Below, piece by piece: positions 53,879 to 64,000 of a stretch of DNA of 64,000 bases. Every line of letters begins with the position of its first letter. Positions within the stretch are counted from its first letter, which is position 1. The notes under the pieces were generated by a model. That model was not told where the DNA came from, did no database searches, and saw only the letters and a program-made list of their open reading frames with translations. The position numbers and the translations under genes are program-made. This stretch comes from Pomphorhynchus laevis (Eukaryota; Acanthocephala; Palaeacanthocephala; Echinorhynchida; Pomphorhynchidae), in the NCBI GenBank assembly GCA_012934845.2, contig WNNJ02001108.1, forward strand, positions 102,539 to 166,538, in the 5' to 3' direction.

Positions 53879-55330
53879 AGGTACAGGTACCACTGTCATT
53901 GTTGCGGATAACTGACTGTTAAATATGAAAATACGGCGACAGTTAATTGTTAAACATTCCTATGTAAAAATTATGCAAACCAAAAATTAATATTAAATTA
54001 AATATTAATTTTATTAAACACAATTAAACCAGTTGTTTTAAACTCGCAAAGAATACAAAACTCAAATCTTACATTGAAGGTTCATTCCACGGCAAGCTGA
54101 TATTGATATCTATTTCATGTAGCTCGAAATTTGCTGGTATCCTATAGAGAACAATGAATATTAACAGATAAAAGTGATAGCATCATTATACAGCTTTCGT
54201 AATCGTGTATCAACACCGATGTCGTATCGTTGTATATTTTTCAGCGGGTTATTACTTAAATCCTTTTAAAAACATAATAGGCAACAACATGAAAAAAGGT
54301 TGTTAAAGGTCAATCATTATTAAATGATTAAATATGCTAGTTATCTGTCAGTGTACAAGTTGTATACGCAGAACACATACGATTAGTATTATCGATATGT
54401 ACTTTGATTTATATTAGCGTAACACATCCTACCTTCGGATATCTCAATTTGTCAATGTCGAGGATAAACACTCACTTTAAAACAATATTCTTTAAATTTT
54501 CGTTCCTATGGTATATTACATGCCTTCTTCATAATTAGCAAAATTCGTATTTCACGCTTATTATTATCTTTTAACAAAGTCAATAAAAGAAAATTAAATT
54601 TACAAATAAAATAAAGTACCAACATGCGTTGCGAAAGGCGTGTAAGTTGCAGCATCGTTTAACCTCCTTTAAATTCGTTTATCGGTAATAATAAATTGGT
54701 ATCTGCTTTATTATTCGTAAAAACGTTTTTCGTTTTTAGGAAATATGCTTCATAGATTAATCGTTTATGGTAGTTGTTCTCAATACGTAAAGCACGGGTA
54801 TTACCAAAGTCGATCACGTGATTTTTAGAGATGCTGTGTTCAACAAGTGCGCTCACACTCAGTTAACCTGAGAGATTTTTCCGATGTTGGTCAAATCTTG
54901 TTTTAAGGGGCTTTCCAGTCTGGCTTATATAAACCTGGTTGCACGAGCCGCATAGGATTTCATAAAACTTTGCACTTTCACAAGTGGGTTTAATTTTAAA
55001 GTAGGTTATAAGTCGCGGCATTCTTCTGTTGAACAGTACGATTCTGTTATGTGAAGAGCTAATTTTTGCAAACACAATCTTGAATTTTTTATTAGTCTTA
55101 TAATTAATGAATGAGACACCGTAGTAGGCTAAACTATAAGCATTACGCTTAACTATATTGTTGCTGGCAAAGTAAGATTTACAAATGATTGAATCAGGTA
55201 AATCAGCGGATTTTAACAAATTTACAATCAATTTATCTTCTATCTGTTTTAGAGCGATGGAGGAACAGATCATACGGCTTCGGTAGAATAACGATCTAGC
55301 TGCTGCTGACTTCAATGATGTAGGAACATT
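53879..55330 (-). mobile_element. Penelope-like element, right copy (longer 5' part)
   Basis: The minus strand matches the left PLE over 53879-55175 and then keeps another ~150 bp that the left copy lacks. The 150-codon frame from 55315 has SIALKQIEDKLIVNLLKSAD, YFASNNIVKRNAYSLAYYG and then YEILCGSCNQVYISQTGKPL, the first half of the GIY-YIG nuclease. After a stop at about 54862 the second half lies at 54856-54659 (SALVEHSISKNHVIDF, YHKRLIYEAYFLK). The stop is shared by both copies. The reverse transcriptase is missing here too. Only one copy of the 144-bp 3' unit is present. Confidence 0.82.
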
Positions 55331-55516
55331 AGAAGACCATATATTTTCATTTCCTAAGAACGAAAAACGTTTTTAAGAATAATAAAGCAGATACCAATTT
55401 ATTATTACCGCAAGACGACTTAAAAGGAGCTTAAACGATGATGCCACTTACACGCCTTTCGCAACGCATGTTGGTACTTTATTTTACTTGTAAATTTAAT
55501 TTTCCCTTATTGACTT
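54577..55516. repeat. Inverted 165-bp repeats enclosing PLE coding sequence
   Basis: The segments 54577-54741 and 55352-55516 are inverted copies of one another, with roughly 10% differences judged by eye. They start from CCTAA(A/G)AACGAAAAACG and include CGCAACGCATGTTGGTAC. One lies inside the coding region of the second nuclease half, the other directly upstream of the 5'-truncated end. PLEs are known to carry repeats in inverted or direct orientation and to insert next to partial copies, so this may be a partial inverted second copy. Confidence 0.8.
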
Positions 55517-55529
55517 CTTGTAAATTGAC

Positions 55530-55633
55530 TTCTTCCACTTTTACCAACGGCAACAATGATAATATAGTTTGGCCCTCCGAACTTACAGGAGTAATAAGTA
55601 TGGCTTTAAGGCTGGAAAGTTTGGAGACACCTG
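55530..55633 (-). mobile_element. hAT end fragment (~104 bp)
   Basis: TAATATAGTTTGGCCCTCCG to GGAGACACCTG corresponds to the last ~104 bp of the hAT element, with the terminal CAGGG changed to CAGGT. It is followed by CATTAAGA, the hAT target site. Its other side joins PLE inverted-repeat sequence at about 55528. Confidence 0.75.
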
Positions 55634-55941
55634 CATTAAGACATAAAAAAATGTTTTGGATCCTCCTTAGTTGGAATTACTGTATTAAGTAAAGCAAGAG
55701 GCAGAAATAGTAGAGGAATCTGATTTGTGAGCGGTAAATATTGAGTTGGATAGGTAGGGCAGGATATAGTTGGAATGGGGGTTGGGGCTGAGGGGTATGA
55801 GAAGGGATATCTTTGACAAATCTCATGAATATGTAGTGCATTGTCCTGAAAAGGTTGGTTGTCTATCGGTTGAAAGTATGTTGTCCCTCCAGAAACGTAG
55901 GGGGCAGTATATTGATGTTGTGCAGAATTAATTGGCTCCAT
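55634..55941 (-). pseudogene. '219' ORF, internal remnant (copy 3)
   Basis: The minus strand keeps the middle and 3' part of the ORF (QHQYTAPYVSGGTTYFQPID, the Pro-rich stretch, ending near VIPTKEDPKHFF). The 5' part is removed by a deletion whose far end lies near 55950. One-base changes shift the end of the frame before the hAT border. Confidence 0.6.
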
Positions 55942-55949
55942 TAATTTGC

Positions 55950-58660
55950 ACGGTGTTTAGGGTTACAATGGGATAATTTGACATATTTGTCAATATGTCA
56001 TAATGTATCTGCTGAACACATACGAAGCTACTTTAGGTACCAAGAATATTAGTAGCGTAACATAACTTTCCTCCGTATATCTTAATTTAATATTGTACAA
56101 GCAGAAAAATCTTTCATAAAAGAATGTATGTCTTTTTACAAAGAACACGTGTCTACAGTACTCGATGTGGATATTATATCAAGTTAATCATTAATAACTT
56201 GATACTAATTAATAAATACATGTTTTGCTATTACATCAATCAATGACTATTTTAAATCAATGACGGTAAATAACTATCGACAAGTCTAGAAATTTTCAGA
56301 ATAAAATTAGTAAAATTTAGCTTTAAATCACTCGATTGTTAATATCGATCTGATACTTTTTGTTTTCAATACAATTTAAAATATACTAGATAGCACATAC
56401 AATTCTTCCAGGGATCTCATTATTGCTGAAAAACTCACATCGATAGTATCAATCATATTTGACGAAACATTTCTAAGTAAAGTAAATATAAAGTTTTAAA
56501 GATTGAATTTGTAATACGATTTTAAAGTACAAGGAAACATATCTTTTTAAAAAAATTATCTCTAGAAAATTGTTGGTAAAGTTAAAACCATTTCAAAAGT
56601 TGCAATTAAAAACTTGTAAAATTGATCAGTGATGTATCATTTTTTTTATTTTCCAAGCTCGTTTTTGCATTGAAGATTGAAATATGCTCCAGAAATTTTA
56701 CGTCTAACTTACACTAAAATGGCTATATTACATAGACATATTATTAATAATGTACAGGATATTTAATAAATACAAATTCAAAGCTTAGACACTGTATTTT
56801 CAAAACCAATTAGGAATATTCTGCTATCACTCAAAATACCTACAGTATTTTTGTCTTGCTTATATCTTTGCAATCAGAACCGGGGAGATCATGCAGTAAA
56901 TTGTAGGAAATATCCCTATGCAACTGAGTAAGTATTAATCTTTAACCATCGGTAAATACTTACAAAACACGTGTGAAATAAAACATTCTGACTGCCTTTG
57001 CATTTTTAATATGATTTCCTGATAGATATCTATGGAAAGTAAAATATAGTAGCAGATAATGCCATTTACATTAATGCCTTATTTTTATGTTTGTTTGTGT
57101 GAACTGATTTAATATTAAAAATACCACTGGTGTATAAGCTCGAAAATATTAGATAAGCCAATTGTTTAAGAACTACCGCTTCTACTAAATGGCTATTTAT
57201 GATACAACATAATTTATAAATGCTATTGATGTAACAATTTTCTGAAATTATTAAAGTCGTCAGTGATCACCGTCATCGTTTGCTTTTTACTGCAGTAATA
57301 TGCAAACTCGATACCCGAGGACGTAATTGACGATTTTGCATTTTTGCAATGAACAAACTTTTACAATTTACTATTACTTCTACATCGAATTATAATAAAC
57401 TGTCTAACGCCATGCATAAAAGTTTGCACCTTTAAGAAAGTTACAGTGCGCTCGTCGATGAGCCAAGTATCATTATCATTACGGATTACTGACAAGTTAC
57501 TAGAGAAAAAGTAAGAAATTAATTAATTAATCAATAATTAATTGATTAATTATTAATCAATACCCTTAATTTCTTACTTCAAGAAATTAAGGGTATTGAT
57601 ATAGTGACGATAAAAACCCAATAGAGATAAATACGGTTCTGTGTAGCTAATACATTAATTTGCTGCTCGCACTGATCTTTCGTGATAAAGCCAAAGTTTG
57701 GTTCAACAGTTAACATTTTCCACTTAACGTGTGTCCCATAACTTAATGAAACAAAACCTGATCGAGATGACAAAAATAAAGTTTGATAGTAGCAGTCAGG
57801 TTTGAGAATCCGCGAGATTATCGCCTTTGCGATAATATGAGCCTTCCAAATGAGGGTGCTTCAGCCTGCGCTCAAAGGAATACGTCCCCGGGATATGTTG
57901 ACGTACATGCAAATAGAGTAAATTCCGACATTTAACATCACCTCGAGATATCCTTAAGTAAAATGGTTACTTAACTGAGGATGGCGACACCCCTGATTTT
58001 CAGAGGGCCTTTCGCAGTCTAACATCCGGTAAAATTATGACAGTAAATGTTTATTTTTGTAATGATTAATTTGAATCTTTACAAAATATCATAAATATTA
58101 TAATCATTACAGAATATCTTTTTACTGAAACATTATTAAATAATGATTACTAACATTTCGTATTAAGGATTGTACTTGCACATAAAACGAACATATTCCC
58201 ATAATGAATTGCGATTCAGATATCTAAATGATAAATATGAAGAAATACACGCGATCAAGTAATATATTTTTATTCTCTAATAAATATTTGATACATTAAG
58301 ATATTTGATACATCTACGTATTGTCCACAATACGTAGATAATAAGCAGGATCACCCACGCCCACGAAATCATTGTCAGAATCTGATATTGACTGATATGA
58401 AATTTGACTCCCCTTCGAGCCGGACAATATATCCAAACAGCCAGCAATGTCGCGGGCCTCCATCAAAGACAAAAGATGCGCAATGTGTTTTTGAGTTGTT
58501 TTTCTATTTTTAAATCTGTCAACGGGATTATAACCCTGACAACTTTTTAAAGCACATGAGTGTAGTCCAGCTTTCTTCTTTTTTCTTACATAAAGTGTCC
58601 TGAATAAGAATAAGGCAAGCTGATCGTGCCCTCAAACAGTACAGTATGGTGCTTTTGGGA
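55950..58660. other. Long AT-rich interval, right copy
   Basis: Partner of about 26769-29680 with no recognised gene. One 64-codon minus-strand frame at 57579-57773 (SYGTHVKWKMLTVEPNFGF, KDQCEQQINVLATQNRIYLY) has more protein-like composition than its broken left-hand partner, and a hydrophobic end (WVFIVTISIPLI). I do not recognise it. Confidence 0.35.
57509..57600. repeat. Two mutually exclusive hairpins, right copy
   Basis: AAGTAAGAAATTAA at 57509-57522 can pair with TTAATTTCTTACTT at about 57566-57579. The latter can instead be part of a perfect 20-bp stem: ATCAATACCCTTAATTTCTT (57556-57575) with its complement at 57581-57600 around the loop ACTTC. Between the first arms the sequence is itself palindromic (TTAATCAAT/ATTGATTAA). 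Confidence 0.8.
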
Positions 58661-58662
58661 CA

Positions 58663-59440
58663 TCAAAGGCGTATGACTAGACTACGGCATCGTCCTGAAA
58701 CTGGTCCGTGTTTACAAAGGCGTCTCGAACTATTGAGTTGAAACTCAATAGTTCGAGACAACGCGGAAACACAACTAACGTTACCGCGTTGGATGGAAAC
58801 GCCCAGCCTCTGCAGCAGGAAATTTGTGGACCGCTGCTCTCCGGTCACTGCTGCTATCCGCCGACCTATTTCGTGCATTAAGCCTTCTGCCTCTGGGCCA
58901 AACGCACCAAGCGTTTCCACGGCGACCGGCACAAAATTGTAGATCGGTGTCAGGAAGAAGTATTTGCTGTGTTTCTTGTCCTCTGTTCTACTGGCTACCG
59001 CTCCCGGTGCGGTCACAGCTGTATTTAGATGACTGGGTGCCAAGGTGTCTGGGCAGGTAAAGGCCCAAGTCAAACACCTGACACTTGACAATGGAGTCAG
59101 TGACAATCCATCCGGTCGCCTGTCATCATGTTGCGCTAGTGACTTCAGCTCCAGACGCGATAGGATTTCTGCCGACATCAGTGCACGCTTGATGAGATCG
59201 TTGACAGCGCTGTGTCGTGACAGTCTGTCAACGGACTTGTGGCAGCTGAGCCCATGTCGTCCGCAGGCGTCTACATCCGCTCCGCAGACATATACATGTG
59301 GCAGACAGACTGGGGCACCGAAACACAGGGCAATGGCGAGACGTATCGACGAGTCGTCGAGTTTTGTGCCGAGCGACGAACAGGGACATGTGTGAAAGAA
59401 GGCCTCGGAATGAGGTGCAGTAGCCGTAATTAGACGCGCC
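58663..59440 (-). pseudogene. LINE C-terminal zinc finger plus restriction-like nuclease, right copy
   Basis: Near-identical to 30100-30800 over the finger and nuclease (RRPDGLSLTP, then a changed TWAFTCPDTLAPSHL, VAVETLGAFGPEAEGLMHEI). The long frame starts at 59178. At the 3' side it keeps QRLGVSIQRGNVSCVSAL, closer to the usual family ending than the left copy (GVDIQLGKVVAF), and then meets the palindromic joint at 58722-58759. There is no reverse transcriptase upstream. Confidence 0.72.
58722..58759. repeat. Perfect 18-bp inverted repeat with 2-base spacer at a rearrangement joint
   Basis: GTCTCGAACTATTGAGTT and its exact complement are separated by GA. The left copy has only the first arm (GTGTCTCGAACTATTTAG near 29738) followed by other sequence. 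The second arm was therefore created at the joint, probably by template switching. Confidence 0.85.
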
Positions 59441-60170
59441 TTGCTCGCCTGGTCATGTCAGCTGACAACACCTTCGCCTTCTGGACAGTAACCAACGGAG
59501 TAACCAACGGAGATTCATTATCGTTTCTTAACTGTAAAATGTTAAAAGGTTAACAAAACACGTCGGTTAGCTCATTAATTTTCAATTTTGTTTAACAAAT
59601 TATTCAGTTATACTCACAGGGTCAAATTTTCGGAGAACCTTTCACAGTCCAACATCCGGTAAAATTGTGGCAGTAAGTGTTTATTTTTGTTAGAATAATG
59701 CAATGATAAATTTGAATACAGGGCCAGAAAATTTTTGTACAAATGTCTGCAGAATATGTATTATCATAACATTCGTTAATGTCAATTCAAGAACGCAATA
59801 TATAAAATAAGCGAATCTTTGTAAAATGATGTGATATACTATTAAATAATGATTACTAACATTGCGTATTCAGGATTGTACTTTCACGTGAACCGAACAT
59901 ATTCCCGTAATGAATTGCGATTCAGATATCTAAATGATAAATACGAAAAATATACGTGATCTTTACTATATTTTTATTCTCTAATAAATATTTGAACGAT
60001 TTAGATATTTAATTTTTACTTTAATAAAAAATATTTTACTTCAATGGATATTCAATATCGTTGCTAAACCGTAAAATGTTAAAAGGATAACAACCCACGT
60101 CGGTTGGCTCACTAATTTTCAATTTTGTTTAACGAATTAAAATATATTATAAATATTTGATACATTAAGA

Positions 60171-60914
60171 CAGGGGTATCCAAACTAAGGCCCGCGGCTA
60201 CATTAGGCCCACTTAAAGATTTTTTTAACCCGCGTAGAGCTAGCATACTTGAAAACTCCTTATATAGCACATATGTTTTTCTAGCAAATTAACTTAATTC
60301 ACCGATGTATTTAAATTATTTGTTTAATAATTATAACGATTACATCTATATTGATATGGTCCTGGGCTAACTACTAATAACATTGTTGTAGGTTTATTGT
60401 TTTTGTAATAAGTTGGATAAAGAAACACGGAATTGTAATGAGTAAAAAACATGTATAATATGCAGAATATTTAACTTTTGTGTATAATAACTAACAAATT
60501 ATTGAAATGAATCCAAGTAAATTTCATACATTTAAAATTAAAACACAACTTATTACATGCATAATGACATATCAAATACTAATGAGAATATGTAACTGAG
60601 ATTTTCCACTGATAATAGTTTTAAGTTGTGGACTAATTTTACTTGTACCAATTATTAAAATGGATTTAAGATTCTCGTCGGTTAATTTAGATCTGTAAGC
60701 ATTTTTTATGTACTTCATTTTGGAGAAGGTCTTCTCACACAAATAAGTAGTGCCAAAAACATAAAACAGATCACGAGCAAATTTATGCAAATTGGCAAAT
60801 TGAGGCAGTGGAAGACTCATAAAATTCCAACAATGATGAGTTTTGATATTTGTTCTTAATTATATCACTGCAATGTAGATCAATCATTTCTATTTGAAGT
60901 TCATAGGCTAGGGT
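60171..60914 (-). mobile_element. hAT transposon 3' part, right copy
   Basis: It starts CAGGGGTATCCAAACTAAGG after the target site CATTAAGA (60163-60170) and contains the transposase C-terminus (82-codon frame 60820-60572 with FGTTYLCEKTFSKMKYIKNA). It stops at GGCTAGGGT, where inverted flank sequence begins. In the left copy the element continues past the equivalent point (32276). Confidence 0.85.
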
Positions 60915-61445
60915 AAAAGTATCAGATCGATATTAACAATCGAGTAATTTAAAGCTAAATTTTACTAATTATATTCTGAAAATTTCTAGACTTGTTGATA
61001 GTTATTTACTGTCATTGATTTAAAATCGTCATTGATTGATGCAATAGCAAAACATGTATTTATTAATTAGTATCAAGTTATTAATGATTAACTTGATATA
61101 ATATCCACATCGAGTACTGTAGACACGTGTTCTTTGTAAAAAGACTGATACATTCTTATATGAAAGATTTTTCTGCTTGTACAATATCAAATTAAGATAT
61201 ACGGAGGAAAGTTATGTTAAGCTACAAATATTCTTGGTACCTAAAGTAGCTTCGTATGTGTTCAGCAGATACATTATGACATATTGACAAATATGTCAAA
61301 TTATCCCATTGTACCCTAAGCACCGTACATTCAGATCCCACAATAGATTTCATCTCGAGAAATCATTGGCTTAAGATCAGAGTCAATACACCAGAGTCCA
61401 AACCAGCAATACGCACAAAATCAGAGATAAGTACTTACGAAAGAG

Positions 61446-62105
61446 ATGTCGTCGAGGAGCTCGATTCATAATCAGAAAGCCATCCCACACTCTGATTCAT
61501 TAGAATTTTGCAACAGTCAGATTGAGAAATTTATCAACAAAGAGGAAAAAATCCATCGAAGTACATGTGCAATTATTGGTGGAGCTATCACTGATCAACA
61601 GCTCAGGCAGGCAGGATTAGAGAGGGAGATAGGGCCATTTCAACAGTATAGCTCTCAGGTCAATAATGTTCACATCCCAACTCCGGAGCAAATTAATTCT
61701 GCACAACATCAATATACCGCCCTCTACGTTTCTGGAGGGACAACATACTTTCAACCGATAGACAACCAACCTCTTCAGGATAATGCACAACATATTCATG
61801 AGATTTGTCAAAGATATCCCTTCTCATACCCCTCAGCCCCAACCCCCATTCCAACTATATCCTGCCCTACCTATCCAACTCAATATTTACCGCTCACAAA
61901 TCAGATTCCGGTACTATTTTTGCCTCTTGCTCCGCTTAATACAGTAATTCCAACTAAGGAGGATCTAAAACAAATTTTTTATCTTAATGCAGGGATCTCC
62001 AAACTTTCCAGCCTTAGGGCCATACTTATTACTCCAGTAAGTTCCGAGGGCCAAACTATATTATCATTGTTGCCGGTGGTAAAAAGTGGAATAGTCTACT
62101 TATGA
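61446..62105 (+). CDS. '219' ORF, most complete copy, ending in hAT-derived codons
   Basis: This 219-codon frame starts MSSRSSIHNQKAIPHSDSLE. Residues 1-181 lie outside the transposon. They comprise a charged N-terminal part with QIEKFINKEEKIHRS, a Gln/Asn-rich middle (QQYSSQVNNVHIPTPEQIN), a Pro-rich stretch around residues 128-150 and the TKEDLKQIFYLN end. Residues 182-219 (ISKLSSLRAILITPVS..) are read from the hAT terminus that starts at 61990. Without the hAT the frame would close about ten codons after the target site, judged from the far flank at 31500-31526. No domain is recognised. Four copies exist in the window, all next to hAT ends. It may be viral, element-encoded or a host gene. 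Confidence 0.45.
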   Translation: MSSRSSIHNQKAIPHSDSLEFCNSQIEKFINKEEKIHRSTCAIIGGAITDQQLRQAGLEREIGPFQQYSSQVNNVHIPTPEQINSAQHQYTALYVSGGTTYFQPIDNQPLQDNAQHIHEICQRYPFSYPSAPTPIPTISCPTYPTQYLPLTNQIPVLFLPLAPLNTVIPTKEDLKQIFYLNAGISKLSSLRAILITPVSSEGQTILSLLPVVKSGIVYL

Positions 62106-64000
62106 AAAAAAGTCTGAAAATGTTCGCGACGGTTAAAAAAGGCTTCAAATCGGACTAAAGTCTGCAAAACGCATCTACTGCAAATTATTAATTTTCACCC
62201 ATTATCTGTAATTTATGTATCAGCCTAGAGTACGAGCCATGAGAATTAACGTGACACGACATCTTGTGTATGCAAGCGGAAATAGACAGTACCTTCTATC
62301 TCCAACAAATGGCGCTAATAGCGCGTACAGAATTATCTATTTTGTTCGAGAAAGTTCTACTGTCTTCCATCACACTCTTTAAGATGGCAGTAATTAGAAT
62401 ATATATAAGAAGGCTAGTGGCGCAACCACAAGTCAGTTCCTAGGATACCGTTGTGAAATAAAATTAGGGCGTACCTCCTTAAAACGTGGTTGCGCGTGTT
62501 TCAGTTAAAGACATCTTTGTAACAGTGTTTTTATTTAATTGTTGCTCTTGTGTGTGATTTAGTAGTATGGAAAAGAAGCGAAAAATTGATAGTGAACGCA
62601 GAAAATTCAAAGATCAGTGGATCATTCAGTATTTCGTAATTGAGTCCAGTAACAAGGCAGTGTGTTTAATTTGCAATGAAAGCATAGCCGTTCTCAAAGA
62701 ATATAACATTAAACGTCATTATAAAGCAAAACATTTCCAAAATTACACAAAATATACAGGAAATTCGTGGACAGAAAAAATCGAAGCAATGAAGCGCGGA
62801 TTGAAATCGCAGCAATCTTCATTTAAAAAACTCAAAACTGAACAAGAGGCATCAACTCTTGAAAAAGCGAAACGTGGAAAACCATTCACCGATGGAGAAA
62901 TGATTAAAGAATGCAAAAATGCAGTAGCCGAAGAAATATGGCCTAAACAGGTAAATTCATTAAAAACTGTCAGCTTGTCGGCGAACACTGTGGCTCGAAG
63001 GGTAGAAAACATCGCTGAAAATATATCCTCTCAACTGTTCGACAAAAATGGACATGTTGAGTGGTTTTCTTTGGCCTTGGATGAGTCAACGGATGTGGCA
63101 GACACCGCTCAGGTGTTGATTTATATTCGAGAAGTAGAAAAAAGTTATGAAATGCATGAAGAACTTCTTGAGATGTATAGTATTCATGGGACAACTACTG
63201 GTGCAGATATTTTTAAAGGAGTTGAAATGGCCATTAATCAAAAGAACCTTCGATGGGAAAACTTGAAATGTATTACAACTGATGGAGGCAAAAACATCAG
63301 TAGGAAAGACAGAGTATTCGCTCTTGTGTCAAAGGTTGTAGAAAATGACGGTGGTTCAAAACCATTAATCTTACATTGTACCATTCATCAACAGTCTTTG
63401 TGCGGAAAATATTTGAATATGTCTGAAGTTCTGAAACCAGTCATATCAACCGTTAATTTTATCAAGACTTTTGGGCTGAATCATCGACAATTCCGACAAT
63501 TTATTGAAGAAATTTGAGAAAATGACTTGCCTGATCATACTGCCGTACGTTGGCTTAGTTGTACGAAAGTCCTTCAGCGCTTTTTTGAATTTCGAGCAGT
63601 GATCGAATTTTTTTTGAATGAAAAGCATCGCCTTCTTACTGAATTACAAAACAACGCATGGCTGTGGAAGTTAGCATTCTATGTTGATTTGACAAAACAT
63701 GTGAACGAACTGAATTTGAGATTGCAAGAAGAAGACCAGAATCGTTTTGATTTAAAAACTAATATCAAATCATTCCGGAAGAAATACATACTGTTTCAAT
63801 CGCAACTACGAAGCAAATGTTTTTAACATTTTAAAACATGTGAAATGTTAAGCAACATTACTGAGACTGAGTTTCCTATAGATATTGCAATCGAAACTTT
63901 GAGTTATTTGAAAACAAATTTTGATACTCGTTTCTCGGACTTTGATTACATCGCGAATCACATTAAGATTTTCCAGAATCCTTTTGATGCTGACATTAAA
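61990..64000 (+). mobile_element. hAT transposon, inverted copy, cut by window end
   Basis: It begins CAGGGATCTCCAAACTTTCC after the target site TCTTAATG (61982-61989, complement of CATTAAGA). It runs to the end of the window without reaching its other terminus. The sequence is near-identical to the reverse complement of 34288-32279. Confidence 0.9.
62567..63826 (+). pseudogene. hAT transposase (BED finger, GTF2IRD2-like), best copy
   Basis: The first frame (62567-63517) encodes 316 residues without the frameshift seen at 33015. It has the BED finger at residues 28-60 (C-L-I-C, R-H-Y-K-A-K-H), KRGKPFTDGEMIKECKNAVA, VEWFSLALDESTDVADTA (first catalytic Asp), CITTDGGKNISRKD and LHCTIHQQSLCG. 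A TGA at 63515-63517, after FIEEI, closes it, and the same frame resumes as ENDLPDHTAVRWLSCTKVLQ to 63826. The TGA is shared with the copy at 31934-33710, so it predates the duplication. The C-terminal dimerisation block lies beyond the window. Transposase for cut-and-paste movement; probably inactive. Confidence 0.88.

Larger units (their letters stand above)
55530..60914. repeat. Second large duplication, right copy
   Basis: Direct partner of 26067-32276. It starts with a hAT end (55530-55633), continues with the '219' ORF remnant, a deletion junction near 55941-55950 and then the long AT-rich interval and LINE nuclease. It ends inside the hAT element at 60914, where the sequence turns into the inverted segment. 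Confidence 0.9.
60915..64000. repeat. Inverted duplication (of 27179-26067 and of hAT 34288 to ~32279)
   Basis: From AAAAGTATCAGATCG at 60915 the sequence is the reverse complement of 27179 down to about 26067. Through the hAT end at 61990 it then continues as the reverse complement of 34288 down to about 32279 at the window edge. Flank, '219' ORF and hAT are thus contiguous here, while in the left part of the window they are split between 26-27 kb and 31.5-34.3 kb. This copy likely shows the order before the split on the 5' side of the hAT. Confidence 0.9.

Noticed and set aside
62567-63517. Domesticated host gene of the GTF2IRD2/ZBED type
   Set aside because: The frame lies inside an element with hAT termini and an adjoining target site, has a near-identical copy within a TSD-flanked hAT, and is closed by a shared TGA.

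Overview
The window looks like transposon-saturated, AT-rich DNA from an invertebrate nuclear genome. I cannot name the species. The element set (Merlin, a BED-finger hAT, a Penelope-like element with a GIY-YIG nuclease, several LINE families, tRNA-derived repeats) and the integrated pieces of arthropod-type RNA viruses favour an arthropod, with low confidence. I see no intact host gene. The only recognisable cellular gene is a decayed, intronless ubiquilin copy at 49.06-50.59 kb.

Layout. 0.3-2.4 kb is a 20-bp satellite with an ~800-bp higher-order period. 2.4-9.3 kb holds two decayed minus-strand LINEs (CCHC gag-like ORF1 plus endonuclease) and a 310-bp repeat of their ORF1. 8.58-20.97 kb is a segment whose near-identical direct copy lies at 34.44-45.56 kb. 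Both copies carry a LINE reverse transcriptase, minisatellites, hairpin-bearing tandem repeats, a viral polymerase fragment, a small conserved ORF and parts of other LINEs. The left copy also has a Merlin transposon whose empty site survives in the right copy. 21.1-26.1 kb is a Penelope-like element (PLE) fused in frame to a multi-ORF block that looks like integrated virus. 26.07-32.28 kb recurs at 55.5-60.9 kb, and its left part returns inverted at 60.9-62.1 kb. A hAT transposon (31.53-34.29 kb, perfect 8-bp target duplication) and its partial copies lie at the joints. 46.2-46.9 kb is a totivirus-like polymerase relic. 47.2-48.7 kb is a jockey-like LINE. 51.2-51.7 kb is a viral relic that resembles a protein in the 25.5-26.0 kb block.

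How it fits together. The window reads as a record of rearrangement. Viral cDNAs were presumably captured by retroelement enzymes, the block was then duplicated and inverted, and DNA transposons sit at or near several breakpoints. All viral and transposon genes seen carry stops, frameshifts or truncations, except a few short open frames in the viral block and one unrecognised ~181-codon frame (61.45 kb) that now runs into hAT sequence.

The most interesting content is the viral material: a polymerase palm fragment with an unusual IDD motif C, present in two copies that differ in their internal sequence; a totivirus-like polymerase whose GDD is now GYD; and a block of at least five small minus-strand ORFs joined to a PLE. 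Family assignments come from motifs read by eye. No database search was run.
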